DNA of 8,773 nt from Chthoniobacterales bacterium (GCA_013697015.1 JACCXL010000057.1:1-8773); one strand, 5' to 3'; numbered from the stretch's first letter, positions 1 to 6,097 are shown. The notes: generated from the letters alone by a model not told the origin. Numbers and translations: made by a program.

Positions 1-239
1 GCGGGGGCTTCTTCCTTTTTTGCTTTCGCCGGTTTCTTCAAGGGCTTGACCGGTTGTGCCGGCGGCGCCCCGGGAGCGGCTGCTGACGGAGGCACTGACA
101 CTGCTTGTTCGGCCTCACCCGCCGGAACGGCGGCCTCGTTCTTCGGAGCGTCCGGCTCCGTCACCGGCACGTTTTCCTTGGTTTTGGAAGCTTTTGGCTT
201 CCGAGTCTCCGCGGCGCCTGTTTCGTCTAAATCTGCCAT
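1..239 (-). CDS. rpsK: Probable 30S ribosomal protein S11 (uS11), N-terminal part only, with long low-complexity extension
   Basis: An open frame runs from an ATG at 239-237 to the window edge with no stop: 79 codons plus two bases. The product begins MADLDETGAAETRKPKASK and is rich in Ala, Pro, Lys and Glu, ending in a Lys-rich patch (KPLKKPAKAKKEE). None of it resembles the folded S11 core, so the identity rests on position: rpsK follows rpsM in the ancestral order and in chlamydial clusters. If correct, this S11 carries an N-terminal extension of at least 79 residues, whereas E. coli S11 is about 129 residues in total. S11 sits on the 30S platform near the mRNA exit side. The gap from rpsM is 23 nt with no clear Shine-Dalgarno. 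It could instead be another protein such as S4 or a lineage-specific one; the core sequence lies beyond the window. Confidence 0.6.
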   Translation of the reverse strand, partial: MADLDETGAAETRKPKASKTKENVPVTEPDAPKNEAAVPAGEAEQAVSVPPSAAAPGAPPAQPVKPLKKPAKAKKEEAP

Positions 240-262
240 TGAATTCAGTTGTTAAATTAGTC

Positions 263-658
263 CTAGACCTTGCCGGCTTTCGCATCCTTGTTGCGAATCA
301 CGCCGACGGTTTTCCGCGGACCTTTGCGCGTCCGCGCGTTCGTGGAAGTGCGCTGCCCTCGCACCGGCAGTCCACGCCGATGGCGGATGCCGCGATAACA
401 ATTGATCGCCTGCAAGCGTTTCAAATTTCCTTGTAATTCCCGGCGCAGATCCCCCTCAATCAACATTTTGTTACCGGTGATCGCGTGAATGATGTCGTTG
501 ATCTGCTGCGGCGTAAGGTCCTTCGCGCGCAGATTCGGATCGATGCGGGTCTGATCGAGGATGCGTTTGGACGCGCTTGACCCAATACCGAAAATATAGG
601 TGAGAGACGCTTCGATGCGCTTCTCCGCGGGGATTTCGACTCCAAGTAAACGTGGCAT
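263..658 (-). CDS. rpsM: 30S ribosomal protein S13 (uS13)
   Basis: A 131-residue protein of the small-subunit head, where S13 contacts the P-site tRNA and forms inter-subunit bridges with the large subunit. It begins MPRLLGVEIP and keeps the N-terminal helical part (residues about 10-80, with the GIG element near residues 24-26). It also keeps the hallmark basic C-terminal tail around residues 92-117 (RHRRGLPVRGQRT followed by NARTRKGPRK). About 14 residues follow the usual end of the E. coli protein, giving a slightly longer C-terminus (VIRNKDAKAGKV). The stop is TAG. The ATG lies 9 nt after the rpmJ stop and is preceded by an A/T-rich stretch (ACCAATTTT) with no Shine-Dalgarno, so initiation is probably coupled to rpmJ or leaderless-like. 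Identification is unambiguous. Confidence 0.98.
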   Translation of the reverse strand: MPRLLGVEIPAEKRIEASLTYIFGIGSSASKRILDQTRIDPNLRAKDLTPQQINDIIHAITGNKMLIEGDLRRELQGNLKRLQAINCYRGIRHRRGLPVRGQRTSTNARTRKGPRKTVGVIRNKDAKAGKV

Positions 659-667
659 AAAATTGGT

Positions 668-781
668 TTAGCCCTGGCGCTGTTTGTGGCGCGGGTTCTT
701 GCAGATCACGCGCACAACGTTCTTGCGCTTCACGATCTTGCACGCTTCACAAAGTCTTTTCACTGATGGTCGCACTTTCAT
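668..781 (-). CDS. rpmJ: 50S ribosomal protein L36 (bL36), zinc-binding form
   Basis: A 37-codon gene, ATG at 781-779 and TAA at 670-668. The product starts MKVRPSVKRLCEACK and ends in NPRHKQRQG. Residues C11, C14, C27 and H32 form the classic CxxC...C....H zinc ribbon, so this is the zinc-containing (C+) type. L36 is the smallest large-subunit protein and helps organise 23S rRNA near the base of the L7/L12 stalk. It lies between infA and rpsM, its normal place in the ancestral secY-adk-map-infA-rpmJ-rpsM order. Upstream, the 49 nt gap to infA contains a terminator-like hairpin, so rpmJ may be the first gene of the downstream alpha-type unit. No Shine-Dalgarno is visible before the ATG. Confidence 0.96.
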   Translation of the reverse strand: MKVRPSVKRLCEACKIVKRKNVVRVICKNPRHKQRQG

Positions 782-803
782 AAATCAAGCGATTCGCGAA
801 ACG

Positions 804-829
804 AAAAACGCGGAGATTAGCTCCGCGTT
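804..829 (-). terminator. Rho-independent terminator-like hairpin between infA and rpmJ
   Basis: On the minus strand, two bases after the infA TGA, lies a perfect 9-bp inverted repeat (AACGCGGAG and CTCCGCGTT) around a 5-nt CTAAT loop. The stem's final TT runs into TTT, giving five T residues, followed by CG and TTT. This has the form of an intrinsic terminator for minus-strand transcription. On the plus strand the 3' side has no T-run, so it is one-directional. It would stop or attenuate transcription before rpmJ-rpsM-rpsK. Whether it works as a full terminator, an attenuator or an RNA-processing site cannot be told from sequence. Confidence 0.7.
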
Positions 830-830
830 G

Positions 831-1049
831 TCACTGCTGGCGGGAGGTAATCCGCCCCTTCGACAAATCGTAGGGAAAAACCTCTAGCATAACTTTCTCA
901 CCTGGCAAGATGGGATTGGTCGCGTGACCCATTTCGGGTCCCCCACGGGCCAGCACGCAGTGCCCATTTGAAGCTTCCACGCGGAGCAAATTGTTCGGCA
1001 AAACCTCAATCACCGTGGCCTTTACTTGAATTGCGTCGTTCCGCGGCAT
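831..1049 (-). CDS. infA: Translation initiation factor IF-1, divergent in the central rRNA-contact loop
   Basis: A 72-residue protein, exactly the length of E. coli IF-1, alignable without gaps. Both ends are typical: DAIQVKATVIEVLPN at residues 5-19 and PYDLSKGRI at 59-67, with NGH at 28-30. This supports the S1/OB-fold that binds the 30S A site during initiation. The middle is not typical: where E. coli has AHISGKMRKNYIRI (residues 34-47), this protein has ARGGPEMGHATNPI, which loses K39, R41, K42 and R46. The ATG lies 28 nt inside the 3' end of map. The stretch ggaaatcctgac just before it offers a weak GGAA ribosome site. The stop is TGA, directly before the terminator-like hairpin. It could be a specialised paralogue with a canonical infA elsewhere. 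Confidence 0.93.
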   Translation of the reverse strand: MPRNDAIQVKATVIEVLPNNLLRVEASNGHCVLARGGPEMGHATNPILPGEKVMLEVFPYDLSKGRITSRQQ

Positions 1050-1798
1050 GTCAGGATTTCCGGCCCTTCCTTCGTCACCAGGACGGTGTGCTCAAAATGC
1101 GCAGAGGGCAGTCCGTCTGCGGTGCACACGGTCCAACCGTCATCGAGCAAGCGAACCGCCGCGGTTCCAGCGTTGATCATCGGCTCGATCGCCAGGGTCA
1201 TACCCGCGCGCAACCGCGGTCCGCTGCCCCGCCGGCCGTAATTTGGGACCTGCGGTTCCTCGTGCAGTTTGCGGCCAACACCGTGACCGACAAATTCGCG
1301 CACAACGCTGAACCCATTCTGCAAAGCTTCCTTTTCGATCGCTGCCGAGACATCACCGAGTGGCACGCCTTCGCTGACAAACGCGATCGCGCGACCCAAG
1401 GCCTGCTCCGTGATGCGCAGCAGCTTCTCCGTGCGACCATCGATCACGCCCGCCGCGACGGTAGTCGCGGTGTCGCCGACCCATCCGTCCTGGACCACGC
1501 CAATGTCGAGTTTCACGATATCGCCGTATTGAATGCGCCGCTGGCTTCCGATGCCGTGGACGATTTCGTCATTCAAAGAGATGCAGATGTTGCCGGGAAA
1601 GACCCGGTGTCCCAGGCGATAGCCGAGAAAAGCACTCTGCACGTGGAGATCGCTCATCAAGTCGGCGGCCGCCTGATCGACTTCCTTCGTTGTAATCCCA
1701 GGTCGAACAAGATCACCGACACGATCGAGAACTTCGCTGGCAGTGCGGCAGGCTTGCCGCATTTTCTCGACCTCTTTACCCGATTTAATCGGGATCAT
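1022..1798 (-). CDS. map: Type I methionine aminopeptidase
   Basis: A 258-residue cytosolic metalloprotease that removes the initiator Met from nascent proteins when the next residue is small. The pita-bread fold motifs are all present. Substrate-site H81 lies in NDEIVHGI. The metal ligands are D98 (KLDIG), D109 (VGDTATT), H172 (GHGVGR), E205 (AIEPM) and E236 (FEHTVLV), and catalytic H179 lies in LHEEPQVPNYG. There is no N-terminal zinc-finger extension, so it is a short bacterial type I enzyme. The start is the ATG at 1798-1796, which overlaps the adk stop as ATGA and suggests translational coupling. The stop is TAA, and its last 28 nt overlap infA. It acts on products emerging from the ribosomes encoded around it. 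Confidence 0.97.
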   Translation of the reverse strand: MIPIKSGKEVEKMRQACRTASEVLDRVGDLVRPGITTKEVDQAAADLMSDLHVQSAFLGYRLGHRVFPGNICISLNDEIVHGIGSQRRIQYGDIVKLDIGVVQDGWVGDTATTVAAGVIDGRTEKLLRITEQALGRAIAFVSEGVPLGDVSAAIEKEALQNGFSVVREFVGHGVGRKLHEEPQVPNYGRRGSGPRLRAGMTLAIEPMINAGTAAVRLLDDGWTVCTADGLPSAHFEHTVLVTKEGPEILTCRGTTQFK

Positions 1799-2448
1799 GC
1801 GTTCTGCTCTATCAGACGCGAAAGGTCCGCAAAAACAGCATCGCGTTCACGGTTCCCGTCGATGGATCGCAGCGTCCCCGCTTTCTTGTAAAAGTCCGCG
1901 AGTGGCTGCGTCTTGGCGTTGAATTCCGCCAATCGTTTTTGCAAAACGTCGACATCGTCGTCGTTTCTCCGCACCAAGGGACCATCGCAGTATGGGCAGA
2001 CCGGTCGCTCCGCGAATGTGGCGCTCGTCACACTCGTGGTAAAGCCACACGAACGACATTGCAGCCGGCTCGAGATTCGGTCGCGCACAGTCTCTTCCGT
2101 TACTTCCAGCCAAATGGCTAGGTCGAGCGGGGTGCGATGTCGCGCCAGAATGCTCTGCAGGCTCTCCGCTTGCGGGACCGTGCGAGGAAATCCGTCGAAA
2201 ACAAAACCATGTCCGCCGTGCAGTCGAAGCCAATCCTCGATCAACCCGACGATGATTTTGTCCGGCACGAGGCCACCGTGCTGTGTGATCTCGGCCGTTT
2301 CCATGCCCAGATCAGTACCGAGATCTTTCTCGCGGCGTAAAATCGCCCCAGGCGAGGTCACCGGCACCCCGAAGTGGCGAGTAATCATCTCCGCCTGTGT
2401 CCCCTTGCCGGAACCGGGCGCGCCGAGCAGCACGAGTCGCCTTTTCAC
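1795..2448 (-). CDS. adk: Adenylate kinase, zinc-LID type, with altered AMP-site residues
   Basis: A 217-residue enzyme interconverting ATP + AMP and 2 ADP. Residues 9-17 form the P-loop GAPGSGKGT. FDGFPRT is at 84-90, with R89 the AMP-binding arginine. R124 and R128 and the arginines around RRNDDD...KRL (160-172) match the family's catalytic arginines. The LID is the long form with four Cys (C131, C134, C151, C154), a structural zinc site. Unusually, the AMP-site motif is SPGAILR (32-38) where E. coli has STGDMLR, so Thr becomes Pro and Asp becomes Ala. R38 is kept. The start is GTG at 2448-2446, 9 nt after the secY stop, and this frame gives the expected KRRLVLLGAPG beginning. The stop overlaps map as ATGA. 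A nucleotide monophosphate kinase with shifted acceptor preference is a less likely alternative. Confidence 0.93.
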   Translation of the reverse strand: MKRRLVLLGAPGSGKGTQAEMITRHFGVPVTSPGAILRREKDLGTDLGMETAEITQHGGLVPDKIIVGLIEDWLRLHGGHGFVFDGFPRTVPQAESLQSILARHRTPLDLAIWLEVTEETVRDRISSRLQCRSCGFTTSVTSATFAERPVCPYCDGPLVRRNDDDVDVLQKRLAEFNAKTQPLADFYKKAGTLRSIDGNRERDAVFADLSRLIEQNA

Positions 2449-2457
2449 CGGGGAACT

Positions 2458-3963
2458 CTACCGCCCGTAGACAAAAATGGCGACGCCGCCGATGACGAGA
2501 ATTGCGATCCCTACATAAAGCCACATCAATGTGCTCTGGCGTGCGGCGTCACCGCGATTGTAGGAAGCGCGGTCAAAGCGGCCGCTGCGAATCCGCCCCT
2601 TGCGCAGAAATCCGTCGTAATGGCGCTGGATCAAATGCGTTTCCACCTGCCGCATTGTGTCGAGCATCACGCCCACGATGATGAGGAGACTCGTGCCGCC
2701 GAAAAATTGCGCCGTGATCTGCGGGACGTGCAGACCCTGACTTAGCAAACTCGGTAGAATCGCAATCAGCGTCAGGAAAATAGCGCCCGCGAAGGTTAAG
2801 CGCGTCATCGTGAAATCAAGGAAATCCGAGGTTGGCTTGCCGGGCCGCACGCCCGGAATGTAGCCGCCGTACTTCTTCAAATCGTCTGCGATTTGAGCCG
2901 GCTGAAATTGCGTCGCGACCCAGAAATAGCTAAAGAAGAAAATCATCGCCGCGAGAAACACGTAGTGCGGCCATCCGTTTGACATCATGTCCGAAATCTG
3001 GCGAGCGGTGCGGCTGTTTTTGAAGGCGACGCTCACGATCGTGGTCGGGAAAAGGAGAAGCGCCCACGCGAAAATAATCGGCATGACCCCCGCATAATTC
3101 ACTTTCAGCGGCATGTATTGCGTCTGGCCACCGTACATTTTTCGACCGACCACGCGCTTTGCGTACTGCACCGTGATTTTCCGCACAGCCTGCGTCACGG
3201 CGATGACCGCCGCGATGACAAGAAAGAGAAACAACACCATCAGCACAAGGACGGCCGGATTAACCTGACTGGTCCCGGTCTCCGCCGAGGGCACGAACGT
3301 CTTCCAGGCCTGCGCCAGCGCTGCGGGAAGTCGCGCCACAATCCCGACGGTGATGATTAGCGAAATGCCGTTGCCGATACCGCGTTCGGTGATCTGATCG
3401 CCTAGCCACATCAGGAAGAGCGTCCCCGTCGTCAACGAAATCACGGTAACAATCCGGAAAGTCATCCCGAGATCTGCCACCAGCGGAATGCCTAATTTGG
3501 TCACCGTCTCCGTGATGCCTGGCAGCATCGTGTGATAGGATTCTGGGTGCTGGAAAGAGACCGCGAGCAAATACCCTTGAAAAATACAGAGCACGACCGT
3601 CGCGTAGCGCGTGAACTGCATGATTTTCTGCCGGCCCCCGTCTTCCTTCGCCAATCGCCCGAGCTGCGGAATCACCGCCGTCAGCAGCTGCAGCATGATG
3701 GACGCGCTGATATACGGCATGATTCCGAGTGAAAAGATTGCGCAATTTTCCAGCGCCCCACCGCTGAAGAGATTAAAGAGCGCTGCAACGCCCCCGCCGG
3801 AACTTTGCGATGAATTGCGAAACCAATCCTGCAAAACCGCCTGATTGACGCCGGGGGTCGTAATCGCCGCGCCCAGGCGTACAATCACGATGACAGCAAG
3901 GGTGAAGAGGATCCGGCGCCGCAGCTCTGGAATCTTGACCGAATTAAGAAAAGCCGAAACCAT
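2458..3963 (-). CDS. secY: Protein translocase subunit SecY with predicted extra C-terminal transmembrane helix
   Basis: A 501-residue integral membrane protein forming the SecYEG channel for secreted and membrane proteins. Recognisable parts include TM1 (about 17-35), the plug region (LFNLFSGGALENCAIF, 62-77), TM2 (IMPYISASIMLQLL), the DQITERGIGNGIS loop (189-201), and the cytosolic loop GGYIPGVRPGKPT (366-378) holding R373, equivalent to the essential E. coli R357. TM10 contains GGTSLLIIVGVMLDTM (422-437). E. coli SecY (443 residues) ends soon after TM10. Here a basic linker (about 450-475) leads to another hydrophobic segment at about 478-498, ending FVYGR, which predicts an eleventh helix and an outward-facing C-terminus. 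The ATG at 3963-3961 lies 27 nt after the rplO stop with no Shine-Dalgarno visible. The stop is TAG. Confidence 0.97.
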   Translation of the reverse strand: MVSAFLNSVKIPELRRRILFTLAVIVIVRLGAAITTPGVNQAVLQDWFRNSSQSSGGGVAALFNLFSGGALENCAIFSLGIMPYISASIMLQLLTAVIPQLGRLAKEDGGRQKIMQFTRYATVVLCIFQGYLLAVSFQHPESYHTMLPGITETVTKLGIPLVADLGMTFRIVTVISLTTGTLFLMWLGDQITERGIGNGISLIITVGIVARLPAALAQAWKTFVPSAETGTSQVNPAVLVLMVLFLFLVIAAVIAVTQAVRKITVQYAKRVVGRKMYGGQTQYMPLKVNYAGVMPIIFAWALLLFPTTIVSVAFKNSRTARQISDMMSNGWPHYVFLAAMIFFFSYFWVATQFQPAQIADDLKKYGGYIPGVRPGKPTSDFLDFTMTRLTFAGAIFLTLIAILPSLLSQGLHVPQITAQFFGGTSLLIIVGVMLDTMRQVETHLIQRHYDGFLRKGRIRSGRFDRASYNRGDAARQSTLMWLYVGIAILVIGGVAIFVYGR

Positions 3964-3990
3964 CGACTGGAAGTTCTTGTCGCGGGAGCG

Positions 3991-4602
3991 CTAGCTCTTT
4001 GCGGAAGGTTTCTTCTTAGCCGCGGATTTGGCTTTCGACGGCGCTTTCGGTCTCGCAGGCAACTTCTTCCTCGGCTTCTCTGGTGCCACGTCGCCGTCAC
4101 TCATCGTGTTCACCGGCGCTTCGATCCGCGGAGTTTTCGACTGGGAAAGACGAGCATCGCGCAACGTCACCGTGCCGCCCGCTTTTTCGATCTTTGCGCG
4201 CGCGGAGGCGCTCACCTTGTCGGCTTCGATCGTAAGGCTGTGCTTCAACTCACCGTTACCGAGAATCTTAATGCCGGCGCCGTTTCCGCGGACGAGCTTC
4301 GATTTACGCAGCAACTCCTCATTCACGGTCGTTCCAGCTTTGAAGCTGTTGAGATCGTCGAGATTCACGAGCGCATAGGTCTTGTGAAAGGCCGCATTGT
4401 TGAACCCGCGCTTCGGCAGGCGCCGAATCAAGGGCATCTGTCCACCTTCGAACCCAAGTCGAATGCTGCCGCCGGAGCGCGCCTTCTGACCTTTGTGACC
4501 TTTGCCGCTCGTTTTCCCGTGCCCGGAACTCTCTCCGCAGCCCAGCCGTTTCACCCGATGCCTGGACCCTGGGCGCGGCCGCATATTGTGCAAGCCGATC
4601 AT
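3991..4602 (-). CDS. rplO: 50S ribosomal protein L15 (uL15) with basic C-terminal extension
   Basis: A large-subunit assembly protein of 203 residues; the E. coli protein has 144. The glycine-rich N-terminal rRNA-binding arm is clear (GHGKTSGKGHKGQKARSGG at 27-45, then GFEGGQMPLIRRLPKRGF at 50-67). The globular part runs to about residue 148 (EKAGGTVTL). After that comes about 55 residues of Lys/Ala/Pro/Ser-rich low complexity, ending AAKKKPSAKS, which is not part of the normal fold. The ATG (4602-4600) overlaps the rpsE stop as ATGA. The gene that usually sits between these two, rpmD (L30), is absent. A TAG stop precedes secY by 27 nt. The tail keeps the same frame without disruption, so it looks like a true part of the protein. 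Confidence 0.97.
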   Translation of the reverse strand: MIGLHNMRPRPGSRHRVKRLGCGESSGHGKTSGKGHKGQKARSGGSIRLGFEGGQMPLIRRLPKRGFNNAAFHKTYALVNLDDLNSFKAGTTVNEELLRKSKLVRGNGAGIKILGNGELKHSLTIEADKVSASARAKIEKAGGTVTLRDARLSQSKTPRIEAPVNTMSDGDVAPEKPRKKLPARPKAPSKAKSAAKKKPSAKS

Positions 4603-5159
4603 GATTGCTCTGCCTTTCCATCCGGCGGCGTTGCCGGCCGGATCCCGCGGGTCTTCAAAATTTCATCCCGCCGACGCAATCCGCGCAGCGCTTCGATCGT
4701 CGCCTTCACCACGTTCGCGTGATTGCTCGAGCCTAACGACTTCGCGAGCACATCGCGAATGCCAGCTGCTTCCACAACCGCACGCACGCCGCCGCCCGCG
4801 ATCACGCCGGTTCCAGGCGATGCCGGACGCAGAAGCACGCGACCGCCGCCAAATTCGCCAATCGTCTCGTGCGGAATTGTGTTCTCGTGCAGCGAAACTT
4901 TCTCCATCCCTTTGCGCGCCGCTTCGGAAGCCTTCCGGATCGCTTCCGCGACTTCGTTCGCCTTGCCGAAACCGACGCCGACTTTGCCGTCGTGATCGCC
5001 CGCGACAATTAACGCGCTGAAGCTGAAACGCCGGCCGCCTTTCACGACCTTCGCGCAGCGGTTGATGAAGACGACTTTTTCCGTCGTCTCACCGCGCGCT
5101 GCCGAACTTTTGTCTGTGTGGCGTTCCTGTCGCCGTCCGCCGCCGTGTGGTTGTGCCAT
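4599..5159 (-). CDS. rpsE: 30S ribosomal protein S5 (uS5)
   Basis: A 186-residue small-subunit protein at the mRNA entry side, involved in decoding fidelity. The N-terminal 25 residues are polar and basic. The double-stranded-RNA-binding domain follows (VVFINRCAKVVKGGRRFSF at 29-47, then GDHDGKVGVGFGKANEV at 54-70). The C-terminal domain has the conserved glycine-rich stretch GEFGGGRVLLRPASPGTGV (101-119), then AGGGVRAVVEAAG and the conserved SLGSSN (141-146). Length and order are typical (E. coli 167), with short extra residues at both ends. The ATG is 10 nt after the rplR stop and is preceded only by an A-rich stretch (AGAAAGTAAGTA), not a clear Shine-Dalgarno. The TGA stop overlaps the rplO start. 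Confidence 0.98.
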   Translation of the reverse strand: MAQPHGGGRRQERHTDKSSAARGETTEKVVFINRCAKVVKGGRRFSFSALIVAGDHDGKVGVGFGKANEVAEAIRKASEAARKGMEKVSLHENTIPHETIGEFGGGRVLLRPASPGTGVIAGGGVRAVVEAAGIRDVLAKSLGSSNHANVVKATIEALRGLRRRDEILKTRGIRPATPPDGKAEQS

Positions 5160-5169
5160 TACTTACTTT

Positions 5170-5532
5170 CTAAAATTTGAGTCCGCCTTCGCGTGCCGCG
5201 TCCGCCAGAGCCTTCACCTTGCCGTGATAAAGGAAACCTCCCCGATCGAAAATGACTTTGTCCACCTTCGTGGCGAGCAGACGCTCCGCGATCGCCTTGC
5301 CAATTTTCTCGGCCGTGGCGCGGTTGGCGGCCGCTTTGCCTTTGCCGACGAGCCCGTCTTCCGTCGTCGCGGCCGCTGCTACGGTGCGGCCGGTCTCGTC
5401 GTCCACGACCTGCGCGTAGACGTGTTTGCCCGAAAAGTGGACGCACAGACGCGGCCGTTCCGCCGTGCCGCTGACCCGTTTCCGGATACGCTTGTGGATG
5501 CGCTGCTGATTCGCTTTCCGATTGATCGCCAT
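5170..5532 (-). CDS. rplR: 50S ribosomal protein L18 (uL18)
   Basis: A 120-residue protein that binds 5S rRNA in the central protuberance together with L5. The basic N-terminal region (NRKANQQRIHKRIRKRVSG, residues 4-22) is followed by the conserved core starting RPRLCVHFSGKHVYAQVVDD. The C-terminal signature is present: KVDKVIFDRGGFLYHGKVKA at 89-108, then ALADAAREGGLKF at the end. Length matches the family (about 117). The ATG (5532-5530) is 10 nt after the rplF stop. The upstream stretch AACTCCTGACAT has no purine-rich ribosome site and contains CTCC, the opposite of a Shine-Dalgarno, so translation probably depends on coupling with rplF. The stop is TAG. Confidence 0.98.
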   Translation of the reverse strand: MAINRKANQQRIHKRIRKRVSGTAERPRLCVHFSGKHVYAQVVDDETGRTVAAAATTEDGLVGKGKAAANRATAEKIGKAIAERLLATKVDKVIFDRGGFLYHGKVKALADAAREGGLKF

Positions 5533-5542
5533 ATGTCAGGAG

Positions 5543-6082
5543 TTATTGAACCGTCTTGCCTTCCTTGCGCCGAACCTGCTCCCCGGCATAACGCACCCCT
5601 TTGCCCTTGTAAGGCTCCGGCGGGTAGTAGCGGCGGATATCGGCTGCGACTTGTCCGACCACCTTTTTGTCGATCCCGGCGATCGAAATTTTTGTATTCT
5701 CCGCGGCGGTGACTTTGATGTCTTTGGGAATCGGAAAGAGGATCGGGTGCGAAAATCCTAAAGAAAGATTGAGCGTCTGACCCTGCACCGCCGCCTTGAA
5801 GCCGACCCCCTCGATGATCAGATCCTTTGTAAAACCCTGGCTCACCCCTTGCACCATGTTGTGCACGAGACTGCGCGATAGGCCGTGCAGCGCTTTCACG
5901 CTGCGCGTCTCCGCATCGCGCACGAGCGAGACGTTGTTGTCTTTCACGCTCGCCTTGATACTGCGCGGCAAGGTCCAGTTCAGCTTCCCCTTCGGCCCTT
6001 CCACGGCGACGGCGCCATCGTTGCCGATGTTTACCTTCACCTTGTCGGGAATCTCAACCGCTTTATTTCCAACCCGTGACAT
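5543..6082 (-). CDS. rplF: 50S ribosomal protein L6 (uL6)
   Basis: A 179-residue protein near the base of the L7/L12 stalk and the sarcin-ricin loop. It starts MSRVGNKAVEIPDKVKV as expected. It contains the two tandem L6 domains (about 10-80 and 85-165), and ends with the highly conserved basic signature PPEPYKGKGVRYAGEQVRRK (154-173), followed by EGKTVQ. Its length equals the usual family size (E. coli 177). It sits between rpsH (15 nt upstream) and rplR (10 nt downstream), the standard spc order. The sequence before the ATG (GGCAGAGCTACTAGTT) has at best a weak GAG. The stop is TAA. Nothing is unusual in the protein itself. Confidence 0.98.
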   Translation of the reverse strand: MSRVGNKAVEIPDKVKVNIGNDGAVAVEGPKGKLNWTLPRSIKASVKDNNVSLVRDAETRSVKALHGLSRSLVHNMVQGVSQGFTKDLIIEGVGFKAAVQGQTLNLSLGFSHPILFPIPKDIKVTAAENTKISIAGIDKKVVGQVAADIRRYYPPEPYKGKGVRYAGEQVRRKEGKTVQ

Positions 6083-6097
6083 AACTAGTAGCTCTGC

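Noticed and set aside
186..202. Small inverted repeat GGAAGC/GCTTCC in the probable rpsK start region
   Set aside because: The stem is only 6 bp and lies inside coding sequence, with no link to a known regulatory structure.
886..908. Possible promoter inside infA (TTGCCA and TATGCT on the minus strand)
   Set aside because: The spacing is 11 nt, far from the 16-18 nt expected for a housekeeping promoter, and the bases are constrained by coding.
968..1891. A 307-codon open frame on the plus strand, opposite map
   Set aside because: It mirrors a well-supported map/adk region in GC-rich DNA, where antisense frames stay open by codon bias. The translation has no recognisable family, and it crosses two confirmed genes.
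1913..2470. A 185-codon plus-strand open frame opposite adk
   Set aside because: It is fully antisense to adk with no motif or ribosome site of its own; treated as a compositional artefact.
4620..4643. Inverted repeat ATCCGGC/GCCGGAT just before rplO
   Set aside because: It is a 7-bp stem with a 10-nt loop wholly within the rpsE coding end, in GC-rich DNA, with no T-run. It is likely chance.
5062..5712. A 216-codon plus-strand open frame opposite rpsE, rplR and rplF
   Set aside because: It spans three conserved ribosomal genes on the other strand, its composition is Arg/Pro-rich, and it has no recognisable domain. It is a shadow frame.
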